This document shows, piece by piece, positions 17,112 to 26,201 of a stretch of 64,000 bases of DNA. The notes beneath the pieces were generated by a model. It had not been told where the DNA came from and made no database searches. It worked only from the letters and a program-made list of their open reading frames with translations. Made by a program: the position numbers and the translations under genes. The stretch is from positions 28,607 through 92,606 of the forward strand of contig JBPRGG010000072.1 in the NCBI GenBank assembly GCA_051418075.1. The letters run 5' to 3'. How positions within the stretch are numbered: the first letter of the stretch is position 1; the number at the start of each line of letters is the position of its first letter. Origin of the DNA: JBPRGG01 sp051418075 (GTDB lineage: Bacteria > Bacteroidota > Bacteroidia > Cytophagales > Cyclobacteriaceae).

Positions 17112-18473
17112 ATGAAAAAAGCTGGCATGCTTATCCTTTTCTTATTTATTCTGTTCTTGAATGAGTCTGGTCAGGCTCAGACATCATTAGAACTGGTAAA
17201 TGATCTCAGCAGTGGAAAATTTATTGAATTTGCCCCTGCCATCAGTGGTGATGGCACCTATATGGTGTTTCAGCTGCAAAGGAAAAACCGGTGGTGGTTG
17301 TATGAGTCAAAATTACAACCTGATGGCAGTTGGTCAGAACCAGTTTCACTGGAAGAGATCAATCAAAAATTTGAATATGTGGCTGGTCCCAGTCTGTCTT
17401 ATGATGGTTCGGGATTGTATTTTACAGCCTATCAGGAAGATGCTGAATCAGTGGTTGTAAGTGAAGATATCTTTTATACCAGGCGGTCTCATGGGATCTG
17501 GGAAGAGCCGGTAAATCTGGGTAAACCAGTCAATACTTTTATGTACGAAGGGTTTCCCAGTATTTCAGCCGATGAAAGCACCCTTTATTTCATGCGCGAA
17601 AATCCTGATTACCCTTTTGATAAAGATGATAAAGTGCATTGCTTTAAGCTTTATCGGTCTATTAAAAACCTGATGGGTAAATGGCAGGAGCCGGAAGAGT
17701 TGCCTTATCCGGTTAATTTTAACTGTGAAAGATCTCCCAAAATACTTCCTGATAATAAAACACTGATGTTTTCGTCTATCCGGGCTGATGGTCAGGGGAA
17801 ATTTGATGTTTATCAATCTAAACTTCAGCCTAATGGAATGTGGACTGAACCCATTCCGGTGAGCTATATCAATACTGCCAATAATGATCAATCCCCCTGC
17901 ATTTCAGGAAATGGAGAAGTGATCTATTTTTACAATGACGGGGATATCTACCGTACCAACATTCCTTCTGATCGCCGGGCATTTGATAAGATACAATTAA
18001 ATGGGCGGGTAATTGATGCAGTTTATAAGGTGGGATTAAGTGTCAATATAGAGATCGTCAATCCTTATTCCGGGAAAGTCATAGATCACCTTGACAATAC
18101 GGAGTCTGACGGTAAATTTAAAATAGACCTGTTAAAGGGCCTCATCTATGATTTCAATATTATCCAGGATAATAACTTTACCTATACCTTTCCTCTTGAC
18201 CTGACTGACCTGGAAAGCCAAACTGAAATAACGCTTGACTTTGAATTATTCAGTAACTTAAACCTGAAAATGGATGTGGTAGATCAAAAATCCCAGCTAC
18301 CCATTCCCCAGGATCTGAAAGTGATGATCAGAATGGATAAGACCCAACGCCAGGATATTTACCTGCTTAAGTTTAATGTAGAGAATTTCCGGGAAGCTTC
18401 TACCTTCCTGGATTTGAATGAAGTACGTAAAGATCCTGATTTCAGAAAAAAAATAGAACTGAGCCCTTTATAA
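17112..18473 (+). CDS. Exported PD40 (TolB-like) beta-propeller protein
   Basis: A 453-residue protein with a signal peptide (MKKAGMLILFLFILF, cleavage after GQA). The start at 17112 is chosen for this; the upstream in-frame ATG at 17049 adds an atypical 21 residues. Repeated blades of the PD40 type follow: FAPAISGDGTYMVFQ, GPSLSYDGSGLYFT, FPSISADESTLYFM, RSPKILPDNKTLMFSS and QSPCISGNGEVIYFY. The C-terminal 150 residues look like a Greek-key beta module (GRVIDAVYKVGLSVNIEIVN) of the kind seen in OmpA-linked PD40 proteins, but no OmpA domain is present. Probably periplasmic or envelope-associated; partner unknown. Confidence 0.8.
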   Translation: MKKAGMLILFLFILFLNESGQAQTSLELVNDLSSGKFIEFAPAISGDGTYMVFQLQRKNRWWLYESKLQPDGSWSEPVSLEEINQKFEYVAGPSLSYDGSGLYFTAYQEDAESVVVSEDIFYTRRSHGIWEEPVNLGKPVNTFMYEGFPSISADESTLYFMRENPDYPFDKDDKVHCFKLYRSIKNLMGKWQEPEELPYPVNFNCERSPKILPDNKTLMFSSIRADGQGKFDVYQSKLQPNGMWTEPIPVSYINTANNDQSPCISGNGEVIYFYNDGDIYRTNIPSDRRAFDKIQLNGRVIDAVYKVGLSVNIEIVNPYSGKVIDHLDNTESDGKFKIDLLKGLIYDFNIIQDNNFTYTFPLDLTDLESQTEITLDFELFSNLNLKMDVVDQKSQLPIPQDLKVMIRMDKTQRQDIYLLKFNVENFREASTFLDLNEVRKDPDFRKKIELSPL

Positions 18474-18509
18474 TTTTTTTCTAAACCTGATTAAACCTTT
18501 CCTATTGAT

Positions 18510-19079
18510 TTGTGTCCAACCTCCGAAACGATAAGCCTATTGGAAGATCAGGAACTGCTTATAAGGTTAAAAAAGGAGGACAGTAAAAACTATGCCTTTA
18601 ATCTGCTGGTCAGAAAATATCAGCAAAAAGTGTATTGGCTGATCCGTAAAATGGTTATTGATCACGATGACACGGATGACCTGGTACAGGAAGTATTTGT
18701 AAAGGTTTGGAAAAACCTACCCAAATTCCGGGAAGATGCCCAATTATATACCTGGATCTATCGGATTGCTACCAATGAATGCCTTAATTTCCTGCGAAAA
18801 AAAAGAAGAAGGTTCTTCTTGCCAATTGGTGATGTGGAGCAGGAACTGAACCAGAAACTGGATCAGGATCCTTATATGGACGGAGAACAGATCCAGATAA
18901 AATTGCAAAAGGCATTATTGAAATTACCGGATAAGCAACGGTTGGTATTTAATATGAAATATTTTGAGGACATGAAATATGAACAGATTGCTCAGGTTAC
19001 AAATACCAGTGTGGGAAGCTTAAAAGCCAGTTATCATCTGGCTGTGAAAAAAATTGAAGAAATTTTGAATCAAGATTAA
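18510..19079 (+). CDS. ECF-family RNA polymerase sigma factor
   Basis: A 189-residue sigma-70 family protein. Region 2 contains DDLVQEVFVKVWKNLPKF and TWIYRIATNECLNFLRKKRRR, and region 4 contains LPDKQRLVFNMKYFEDMKYEQIA with NTSVGSLKASYHLAVKKI as recognition helix. The frame has no ATG at its head: TTG 18510 is the likely start, ATT 18504 is possible, and an in-frame stop lies at 18492. It heads a four-gene group with a membrane protein, a Spy-like protein and a barrel-like protein, the usual layout of an envelope-stress sigma factor with its antagonist. Confidence 0.93.
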   Translation: MCPTSETISLLEDQELLIRLKKEDSKNYAFNLLVRKYQQKVYWLIRKMVIDHDDTDDLVQEVFVKVWKNLPKFREDAQLYTWIYRIATNECLNFLRKKRRRFFLPIGDVEQELNQKLDQDPYMDGEQIQIKLQKALLKLPDKQRLVFNMKYFEDMKYEQIAQVTNTSVGSLKASYHLAVKKIEEILNQD

Positions 19080-19114
19080 ACCTTTTGCATTTTTATGTTT
19101 CTAACAGAAAAATC

Positions 19115-19573
19115 ATGAAAGATCGGCATAAACATATCAAACTGAATCAATTACCTAAAGACACCCCTTTTAAGGTGCCGGAGCAGTATTTTGAGGAATT
19201 ACCCCAACATATTCAATCCCGGGTAAACCAGCCACGAAATGAGCTTGGATTAATTTTCTCTACGGTTCTTTCTTTAAAGTTTATGGTGCCCGTATTGCTT
19301 TTGTTGGCGATATCTGTAGTGTGGATTAACTGGGATAATACCAACAACCTGCCGACTGAAGAATTGCTGGCCCAGGTAGATGATGAAGCCATCATCCGGT
19401 ATCTGCAGATGAATGATCTGAATACGGACCAATTGATTCAGGACATCGTAAATAATAACCTGGAGCTGGATCTGGAAGACCAGGAGCTTGATATGTTTGA
19501 AGAGTTGGAATTAGACCAGTCCATGCCTGATCTATATGAAGAATATGGTATTAGTCAGGAGGATATTTTATAA
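19115..19573 (+). CDS. Putative anti-sigma-like single-pass membrane protein
   Basis: A 152-residue protein starting at ATG 19115. The first 45 residues are polar and presumably cytoplasmic (PFKVPEQYFEELPQHI, a motif common in such proteins of Bacteroidota). One membrane helix follows (FMVPVLLLLAISVVWI, about residues 58-75), then an acidic periplasmic tail ending in DLYEEYGISQEDIL. Position directly after the ECF sigma gene and the topology suggest it holds the sigma factor at the membrane. There is no recognisable zinc anti-sigma motif, so the function is inferred from context. Confidence 0.7.
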   Translation: MKDRHKHIKLNQLPKDTPFKVPEQYFEELPQHIQSRVNQPRNELGLIFSTVLSLKFMVPVLLLLAISVVWINWDNTNNLPTEELLAQVDDEAIIRYLQMNDLNTDQLIQDIVNNNLELDLEDQELDMFEELELDQSMPDLYEEYGISQEDIL

Positions 19574-19585
19574 AGCATTTATATT

Positions 19586-20080
19586 ATGAAAAAAGTATTC
19601 ATTTTTTACTTAATCGGATTTTTCAGCTTTTCCGGCCTTTGTCTGGGCCAAGATCAGATGGATAAAATAGAAAGTGCCCGGATTGGATTGATTACAGAAA
19701 GGTTGGGTTTGGACCCTGATCAGGCTGAAAGGTTCTGGCCAATTTATAATGAATTTATAGAAAGAAGAAGATCTCTTCGGAATGAATTTAACCAGGCCAG
19801 AAAAAACATTGATATTGCTCAAGCCACTGAAGCTCAGAGACAACAACTGATTGAAAAAGAACTGGATATGAAACAACGGGAAGTTGGTCTGGAAAAAGAC
19901 TACTCGGATAGGCTGTTAAATATAATTTCTACCAGACAACTATTGGCACTGAGGAAAGCAGAACAGGATTTTAGGGAAATGCTGTTGAGACGGCTGCAGC
20001 AGAGAAGATTGCAACAGCAGCGCAAAGAAAGGTTACAGGATCGTTTTGAAAACAGGTTGCAGGATCGCAGAAACAACTAA
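19586..20080 (+). CDS. Spy/CpxP-like periplasmic helical protein
   Basis: A 164-residue protein with a signal peptide (VFIFYLIGFFSFSGLCLG). The mature part is almost wholly helical: RIGLITERLGLDPDQAERFWPIYNEF is the typical opening of Spy/LTxxQ-like proteins that follow ECF sigma genes in Bacteroidota. The C terminus is very rich in Arg and Gln (RRLQQRRLQQQRKERLQ). Spy-type proteins are periplasmic holdase chaperones or sensors of envelope stress. Lies 12 bases after the putative anti-sigma gene, so in the same operon. Confidence 0.75.
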   Translation: MKKVFIFYLIGFFSFSGLCLGQDQMDKIESARIGLITERLGLDPDQAERFWPIYNEFIERRRSLRNEFNQARKNIDIAQATEAQRQQLIEKELDMKQREVGLEKDYSDRLLNIISTRQLLALRKAEQDFREMLLRRLQQRRLQQQRKERLQDRFENRLQDRRNN

Positions 20081-20090
20081 AAATACCTGA

Positions 20091-21008
20091 TTGGTGGGAA
20101 AACTTTTTATAACGGGTTTTATCTGGATTATGGTCTGCAGTCAGGGCTCATTTGGCCAAACTAGGTCAAATGATTCATTGGTCTTGTCATCGGCAGATTC
20201 ATTGACCATTATTGATCTGCTGGATAGTCTTTTGAGCGTGGAAAAGGAAAAATCAGACCTGATCCTGAAGATGAGTTATATCAGCAAAATTGCCACCGCG
20301 GGTCGTGATCTTGGCATGGAACAATATGGCCTTGCCCCCGGGATTTCCTATTACCATCCCATCGGCATTTTTGGAGATGTGACCGGATACTGGAATAGTG
20401 AAATGGATCCTCAATATCAGATGACCATTACCTCCTTAGGTTATATGTTTTTTATTAAAAATAAGATTTCTAACCTGGTATCCTATGATCATACTTTTTT
20501 TAACGGAGAGGCAGGTACTTTAAACAACTCCCTGAATCTTTCCTCCCAGGTTAATTTTAATTTTATTGATGTCGGATTCGATTATTCCTATCTATTTGGA
20601 GAAGCCTCAGCCCACCGGCTTAATGGTGTAGTTTCAGGTTATTTCAAAATTAAAGATATTCCTTTATTTGACAGAATTACTTTCATGCCTTCAGTTTCAG
20701 TGTTGTGGGGTAATGCCAATATTATATCTTTCCGGTTCAACAGAGATCAAATTGAGCGGTACCTGATCTACCTCAGGCAATTTCGACCAGTAGTTAGAAG
20801 AGCTATACTAAGGCGGTTGGTTGAAGAAAATAATGTCTTTGGCCTGATGAATTATAACTTTTCCCTTCCGGTAAGGGTTTCCTGGGGCCATTTCAGCTTT
20901 TTATTTACTTACAACTACAACATACCGGTTGCATTACCCGGTGAACGATTAACATATCCGGAGTTTAGTTATTTCAATATTTCCACCTATTATACCTTGT
21001 CATTTTAG
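20091..21008 (+). CDS. Exported barrel-like protein of unknown function
   Basis: A 305-residue protein with a signal peptide (KLFITGFIWIMVCSQGSFGQ). The start is TTG 20091 or GTG 20094; no ATG is available near the head. The mature part has many alternating aromatic and hydrophobic strands (VDVGFDYSYLFGE-type segments, VRVSWGHFSFLFTYNYNI) and ends in an aromatic strand (FNISTYYTLSF), the C-terminal signature of outer-membrane beta-barrels. Ten bases after the Spy-like gene, so probably the last gene of the sigma-factor operon and perhaps a target of it. Confidence 0.65.
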   Translation: MVGKLFITGFIWIMVCSQGSFGQTRSNDSLVLSSADSLTIIDLLDSLLSVEKEKSDLILKMSYISKIATAGRDLGMEQYGLAPGISYYHPIGIFGDVTGYWNSEMDPQYQMTITSLGYMFFIKNKISNLVSYDHTFFNGEAGTLNNSLNLSSQVNFNFIDVGFDYSYLFGEASAHRLNGVVSGYFKIKDIPLFDRITFMPSVSVLWGNANIISFRFNRDQIERYLIYLRQFRPVVRRAILRRLVEENNVFGLMNYNFSLPVRVSWGHFSFLFTYNYNIPVALPGERLTYPEFSYFNISTYYTLSF

Positions 21009-21163
21009 CATTCGATTTACTTGATTCCGTACAAAAGAAATGACATTTCTTACTTTCACCGGATCCACAGACTGAATCTGGTTTGCCATCTCCCTCTGGT
21101 CAGCGAACCACCAGAGCAGATTTGATTAAAAATGCAGAATGAAATAATTCGGATCAAATGTAT

Positions 21164-21171
21164 TAAGTTTG
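21164..21171 (+). promoter_or_regulatory. Candidate -7 box for xseA-xseB
   Basis: TAAGTTTG fully matches TAnnTTTG and lies 21 bases before ATG 21193. No convincing TTTG at the -33 position was found. Confidence 0.35.
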
Positions 21172-21192
21172 CGGTGAGATCGGTTAGTGATT

Positions 21193-22437
21193 ATGGAGCA
21201 TTTTTCCCTGTTAGAACTAAATCAATTAATTAAGTCTACCTTAGATTCCAGCCTGGAGCCATCCTACTGGGTTGTGGCTGAAATTGGCGAAATGCGGATC
21301 AACCAGAAAGGCCATTGTTACATGGAGTTGGTAGAAAAAGAGGATGACACGCTGCTGGCTAAGATCCGGGCCAATATCTGGTCCTATGCTTTTCGGAATA
21401 TCTCAGGCTGGTTTGAGAAAATTACCGGCCAAAGTTTTAAACCGGGCCTGAAAATACTGGCTAATGTGGTGGTGCAATTCCATGAGATTTATGGACTTTG
21501 CCTGATCGTAAGGGATGTGGATCCCAATTATACTCTGGGTGAACGAGCCCAGAAGAAGCAAAAAATCATTGATCAGCTGATCGCTGACGGAATTTTTGAA
21601 ATGAATAAAGAACTGTCGCTACCCCTGGTACCTCAAAGGGTGGCAGTAATTAGCTCACCAACAGCAGCCGGCTGGGAAGATTTCCTTAAACAACTGGAAA
21701 ATAACAGGTATGGCTATAGATATGAAGTCAGCCTGTACAAAGCCATGATGCAGGGTAATCAGGCAGAAGAATCTATTATTATGGCTTTACATGAAATTCA
21801 TCAGAAGTTAGAACAATTCGATGCTGTGGCCATATTGAGGGGAGGAGGAGCTCAGGTTGATCTTGATTGTTTTGACACCTATGATTTGGCCTCCCATGTG
21901 GCACAATTTCCATTACCTGTACTCACCGGCATTGGACATGAAAGAGATGAAACCATTGTGGATCTGGTAGCGCATACTAAACTAAAAACACCTACAGCTG
22001 TATCGGAATTTCTGATCAGTGGCTGTAAGGCTTATGAAGATAACCTGGATTTTATTTATAAAAAACTGGTAGATCAATCCAGAAAAAGGTTGCAAGCAGA
22101 AAATTTCCGGCTCAGGGAGTATGGGCAGCAGCTAAAATACTGGACTATACAAACTTTACGGGATCATCAAAACAATCTCACCGGTTTCAAAGATAAAATT
22201 CAACACCTTTCACTGAATAAACTAAGGCAGCATCAAGAGAATTTGAAATTTGTGGAAAGGTCTATCAGTATGCTAAACCCCAGGAATGTATTGAAAAGGG
22301 GATACACCATCACAACCAGAAACAATCAACTGTTGAAACACATTGATGATCTGAAACCGGGGGATGAGGTAGAAACGATGACTTTTAATCAACGAATCAC
22401 CAGTCAAATTAGAAAAATTGAAGATAATGACAAATAA
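21193..22437 (+). CDS. xseA: Exodeoxyribonuclease VII large subunit
   Basis: A 414-residue subunit of the single-strand-specific exonuclease that makes acid-soluble oligonucleotides in DNA repair. The OB-fold N-terminal domain is visible (PSYWVVAEIGEMRINQKGHCYMELVE-like segment, residues 20-45). The catalytic region has PQRVAVISSPTAAGWEDF, AILRGGGAQVDLDCFD and GIGHERDETIVDLVAH, which match the family signatures. A helical C-terminal region follows. Start taken as ATG 21193; GTG 21187 is in frame just upstream. It overlaps xseB by 11 bases. Confidence 0.95.
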   Translation: MEHFSLLELNQLIKSTLDSSLEPSYWVVAEIGEMRINQKGHCYMELVEKEDDTLLAKIRANIWSYAFRNISGWFEKITGQSFKPGLKILANVVVQFHEIYGLCLIVRDVDPNYTLGERAQKKQKIIDQLIADGIFEMNKELSLPLVPQRVAVISSPTAAGWEDFLKQLENNRYGYRYEVSLYKAMMQGNQAEESIIMALHEIHQKLEQFDAVAILRGGGAQVDLDCFDTYDLASHVAQFPLPVLTGIGHERDETIVDLVAHTKLKTPTAVSEFLISGCKAYEDNLDFIYKKLVDQSRKRLQAENFRLREYGQQLKYWTIQTLRDHQNNLTGFKDKIQHLSLNKLRQHQENLKFVERSISMLNPRNVLKRGYTITTRNNQLLKHIDDLKPGDEVETMTFNQRITSQIRKIEDNDK

Positions 22438-22630
22438 TAACCTGAATTATAGCCAGTCCATCAAAGAACTGGAATCCATCCTTTTAAAAATAGAACAAGA
22501 ACAACTTGATGTGGATGAATTGACTGTGTTGGTTCAAAAAGCAACTGGATTAATTCAACGTTGTAAGGACAAACTCAAAAATACAGAAGAAAAGTTGAAT
22601 CAGTCCCTGGACCAGCTTTCCGGTTTGTAA
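22427..22630 (+). CDS. xseB: Exodeoxyribonuclease VII small subunit
   Basis: A 67-residue helical hairpin protein that binds along the XseA tail. NYSQSIKELESILLKIEQ and LNQSLDQLSGL fit the family. ATG 22427 gives an 11-base overlap with the xseA stop, implying coupled translation; a TTG at 22418 is less likely. Its stop faces the convergent meaB gene only 10 bases away. Confidence 0.93.
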   Translation: MTNNNLNYSQSIKELESILLKIEQEQLDVDELTVLVQKATGLIQRCKDKLKNTEEKLNQSLDQLSGL

Positions 22631-22640
22631 GGAGGTATGA

Positions 22641-23669
22641 TTATCTTAATTCCCTCGGATCAATTTCCTGTGTGGCTTTTTGGTAATCCTTCAGTAAATG
22701 CCTGGCTGCGTTAATGGAAGCCATCTTTTGGTTGGCTACCTTCAGTTCCACCTGGCCCAGTTGCTCCTGAACGCTGGGATGATGATAAAAATTCCTTTCC
22801 AGTGTAAGCTTGATTGTTTCATGCATCCAATCAATATTCTGGGTTTGCCTTTTTCTTTCAAAATACCCTTTAGTAAACATAAGGGTATGGTGATCTTCTA
22901 TGACTTTCCATATTTCCCTGATACCGGTTTTTTCCAAAGCAGAACAGGTAACTACTTTGGGGTTCCAACCTGAAGGTGGCGTAGGAAACAGATGCAGGGC
23001 GTTTTGATACTCCATTTTTGCCCGGCGGGCTGCATTTTTATTGTCTTTGTCCGCTTTGGTGATAGCGATGGCATCAGCCATTTCCATAATTCCTTTTTTT
23101 ATACCCTGCAATTCATCCCCTGCTCCGGCCAGCATTAGTAACAGGAAGAAATCCACCATACCATAAACGGTCGTTTCAGATTGTCCTACCCCTACTGTTT
23201 CTATAAAGATCACCTCAAACCCGGCTGCTTCACATAATAACATAGTTTCACGGGTTTTACTGCTTACCCCTCCCAGGGCATTTCCCGAAGCGGAAGGCCG
23301 TATGTAAGCCATAGGATCTGATGCCAGTTCCACCATTCTGGTTTTATCACCCAAAATGCTGCCCTTGGATCGTTGGCTGGATGGATCAACCGTAAGCACA
23401 GCCAGCTTACGATTTAAAGAAGTCACATGTTTGCCAAAGGATTCAATAAAAGTACTTTTTCCTACTCCGGGTACGCCGGTGATGCCGATTCTTATGGAAT
23501 TTCCCGTGTGAGGCAATATTGCTTCCAGAATCTTCTCTGATAAAACATTATCTTCGGGTAGGGAGCTTTCTATAATAGTGATAGCTTTACTTAGTAAGAT
23601 CCGGTCCCCGGCTAAAATCCCTTTTACATACGCTTCAGCCTCAAGTCTTTTTTTCCTGGTAAAATTCAT
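22641..23669 (-). CDS. meaB: MeaB/ArgK-type GTPase for methylmalonyl-CoA mutase
   Basis: A 342-residue G3E-family GTPase that guards adenosylcobalamin loading of methylmalonyl-CoA mutase. Walker A is GITGVPGVGKSTFIE. The Mg and switch motifs follow (LTVDPSSQRSKGSILGDKTRM, IETVGVGQSE), and the base-recognition motif is TKAD. The start is put at 23669 (MNFTRKKRLEAEAYVKGIL); the upstream ATG at 23708 adds a hydrophobic 13-residue extension that is not family-like. The mutase genes are not in this window. Confidence 0.93.
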   Translation of the reverse strand: MNFTRKKRLEAEAYVKGILAGDRILLSKAITIIESSLPEDNVLSEKILEAILPHTGNSIRIGITGVPGVGKSTFIESFGKHVTSLNRKLAVLTVDPSSQRSKGSILGDKTRMVELASDPMAYIRPSASGNALGGVSSKTRETMLLCEAAGFEVIFIETVGVGQSETTVYGMVDFFLLLMLAGAGDELQGIKKGIMEMADAIAITKADKDNKNAARRAKMEYQNALHLFPTPPSGWNPKVVTCSALEKTGIREIWKVIEDHHTLMFTKGYFERKRQTQNIDWMHETIKLTLERNFYHHPSVQEQLGQVELKVANQKMASINAARHLLKDYQKATQEIDPRELR

Positions 23670-23836
23670 GGGCGCAAATATAATTATTCTGTTAAAATAA
23701 CTGATCAATCAGGTAAAAAAACCGCCGGATGTTATCATTGTTGCAGATTAATACAGGCAATTGACTGTAAAAATGATAATCATTATGAAATATGGAGGTT
23801 CTGCTTTATTTTTATAATGGATAAAAACCCATCATT

Positions 23837-25240
23837 ATGAAAAACGATAAAACTACCAGAAGAAAATTTTTAGCCCAATCTGCAGTTGCAGCCAGCGGAA
23901 TTACTTTAGGTTTGAACTCAGTGGCACAGCCCGTCTCAGCCAATGTATTAGGCGCCAATGATAAAATCCGGGTGGGCTTTATTGGAGTTGGTAACAGAGG
24001 ATCCCAACTACTCCAACGATTTATGGGCAATGAGGATGTAGAGGTGGCCGCCCTTTGTGACGTTTATCAGCCATATACCAGCAGAAATCGTTCAGAAGTT
24101 GCTAGTCGTTATCTGGAGATCGGAAAGATACCTAAACTAGGTGAAAAATTTCCCAATAAAGTGCAGACCTATAAAGATTTCCGGCAAATGCTGGATCAGA
24201 AGGATATTGATGCAGTAGTAATTGCCACCCCTGATCATTGGCATGCAGTACAAACCATTAATGCCCTGGAAGCTGGCAAAGATATTTATGTGGAAAAACC
24301 TCTTACCATCACCCTTAGGGAAGGCAGAATGATGATCGAGGCCCAGCAAAAAACCGATCGGGTGGTGGCAGTAGGCTTAAATAGAAGGGGATCCACGGTC
24401 TATCAAAACCTGGCCCCCCAGGTACAGTCCGGTCTGGTAGGGCCGATTACCTCTGCCCAGGCCTTCAGGATCAGCAATATGTACCCTAATGGCATTGGAA
24501 ATCTTAAACCGGAAAATCCTCCGGCTGATTTTGATTGGGATATGTGGCTGGGGCCCCGGGCATACCGTCCTTATCAATACAATATTGCCCCCTATTTCTT
24601 CCGCTGGTGGGATGATTATTCTTCCCAAATGGGAAACTGGGGAGTACATTATATGGATGTTATTCGTTGGATGATGGGTGAAGAAGCGCCTGTAGCCATT
24701 ACGGCCCATGGTGGCAAATACGTATTAAGTGATGACCGGACAATTCCTGATACCATGGATGTGATCTATGAATTTGCCTCCGGGGCTCACGTAAAATTCA
24801 GCATCTATGAAGCCAGCGGTGGTCGTGGAGTTGATTGGGGAGAAATTGAATTACGAGGTGCCAAAGGAAATTTATATGCCAGTCAGGATGGATATAAAAT
24901 AGCGCCGGCCCGTTCCGGGCAGTTTCAGGATTGGAAGCAATTGGTAAAGCCCCAGGAAAGAATGCTCGAATCTGATGCCGAATTTGGGGATCTTGGTATT
25001 AAGGAAGATTCCACTGCTAACCTGATCAGAAACTTTCTGGATTGTGTGAAGTCCCGGGAAACACCCTGGTGTACCCTGGAGGATGGCCACCGTTCTACCA
25101 GCTTTGCCCATTTGGGCAATATAGCCCTGGCTATGGGAACCCGGATTGAGTGGGATCCAAAAAAAGAAGTGGTGACCAACATCAAAAAAGCCAACGATCT
25201 GCTGCATTATGAATATAGAAAACCCTGGTCTTTGACCTGA
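23837..25240 (+). CDS. Tat-exported Gfo/Idh/MocA-family oxidoreductase
   Basis: A 467-residue NAD(P)-dependent sugar dehydrogenase-like protein. It begins with a twin-arginine signal (KTTRRKFLAQSA). The Rossmann fold follows with VGFIGVGNRGSQLL near residue 47, TPDHWHAVQ, and the family motif EKPLT near residue 155. The C-terminal half has GNWGVHYMDVIRWMMGEE, typical of the Gfo/Idh/MocA C-terminal domain. First of three consecutive genes that all carry Tat signals (6 bases to the next), probably one catabolic operon in the periplasm for an oxidised or modified sugar. The substrate is not identifiable. Confidence 0.9.
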   Translation: MKNDKTTRRKFLAQSAVAASGITLGLNSVAQPVSANVLGANDKIRVGFIGVGNRGSQLLQRFMGNEDVEVAALCDVYQPYTSRNRSEVASRYLEIGKIPKLGEKFPNKVQTYKDFRQMLDQKDIDAVVIATPDHWHAVQTINALEAGKDIYVEKPLTITLREGRMMIEAQQKTDRVVAVGLNRRGSTVYQNLAPQVQSGLVGPITSAQAFRISNMYPNGIGNLKPENPPADFDWDMWLGPRAYRPYQYNIAPYFFRWWDDYSSQMGNWGVHYMDVIRWMMGEEAPVAITAHGGKYVLSDDRTIPDTMDVIYEFASGAHVKFSIYEASGGRGVDWGEIELRGAKGNLYASQDGYKIAPARSGQFQDWKQLVKPQERMLESDAEFGDLGIKEDSTANLIRNFLDCVKSRETPWCTLEDGHRSTSFAHLGNIALAMGTRIEWDPKKEVVTNIKKANDLLHYEYRKPWSLT

Positions 25241-25246
25241 TACTGT

Positions 25247-26197
25247 ATGATAAATCGCAGAAAATTTTTAGCCACTGCCGGAATGGCCGCAATGTCGGTT
25301 CCGGCTTGGTCTTTGTCACAGGTAAAAAAGCCACCCTTAGCCTCCTCTGACAGGAAAATATGTGTTTTCACCAAACACCTTCAGTGGCTGGACTATGCAA
25401 AAATGGCGGATGCCATTGATCAGATGGGCTTTGATGGGGTGGACCTGACCGTTCGTGCAGGCGGACATGTTGAACCGGTAAAGGTGGAAGATCAATTACC
25501 GCGGGCAGTAGAAGACCTGAAACGTCACGGTAAAAAGGTATACATGATGACCACCCGCATCACAGATCCGAATGACCCTTTAACCGAAAGGATACTCAAA
25601 ACAGCCAGCCAGTTAGATATTCGTTTCTATCGCATGGGATATTTAGGCTATGAAAAAGAAAAGGGCATTTTAGGATCTTTGGATAATTACCGGCCTCAAA
25701 TGAAGGAACTGGCTGATTTGAATCGTCAGTACCAGGTACATGGGGCCTATCAGAATCATGCCGGTACCAGGGTAGGAGGTCCGGTATGGGACCTGGCTTA
25801 TTTGCTCAACGGGCTTCATCCTCAATATATTGGCTGCCAGTATGATGTGCGTCACGCTACAGTGGAAGGTGGTAATTCCTGGATATTAGGTATGGAATTA
25901 TTGGCACCCATGATCCGGAGCACGGTAATCAAGGATTTTCTATGGGTAAAAGATGATGAAAAATGGAAAGCCAGGAGTGTGCCTCTGCAGGAGGGTATGG
26001 TCGATTTTGATAAGTACTGGGAAGTGGTAAAACACCTTCAAATTGGTGGACCTTTGTCCCTGCATTTTGAGTATCCGTTACTTTCTAAAATTGAGCAACA
26101 GCATTATAACGAAGCCGAAAAAATCCACAAAACAGTAGCCATCATGAAGGAAGATGTGGTAAAACTTAAAGAAATGATGAAATCTGCAAATTTATAA
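25247..26197 (+). CDS. Tat-exported sugar phosphate isomerase/epimerase-like TIM barrel
   Basis: A 316-residue protein with a twin-arginine signal (INRRKFLATAGMAAM). The mature part is a xylose-isomerase-like TIM barrel (AP endonuclease 2 family): KICVFTKHLQWLDYAKMADAI, MGFDGVDLTVRAGGHVEP, QVHGAYQNHAGTRVGGPVWD and LHFEYPL carry His, Glu and Asp residues at strand ends that would bind a divalent metal. Such proteins isomerise or epimerise sugars, often next to Gfo/Idh/MocA dehydrogenases as here. 4 bases separate it from the next gene. Confidence 0.85.
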   Translation: MINRRKFLATAGMAAMSVPAWSLSQVKKPPLASSDRKICVFTKHLQWLDYAKMADAIDQMGFDGVDLTVRAGGHVEPVKVEDQLPRAVEDLKRHGKKVYMMTTRITDPNDPLTERILKTASQLDIRFYRMGYLGYEKEKGILGSLDNYRPQMKELADLNRQYQVHGAYQNHAGTRVGGPVWDLAYLLNGLHPQYIGCQYDVRHATVEGGNSWILGMELLAPMIRSTVIKDFLWVKDDEKWKARSVPLQEGMVDFDKYWEVVKHLQIGGPLSLHFEYPLLSKIEQQHYNEAEKIHKTVAIMKEDVVKLKEMMKSANL

Positions 26198-26201
26198 AGG
26201 T

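Noticed and set aside
21094..21116. Hairpin (CTCTGGT/ACCAGAG) before xseA
   Set aside because: Seven-bp stem without a T tract on the plus strand; likely chance, or at most a weak end for the sigma-factor operon.
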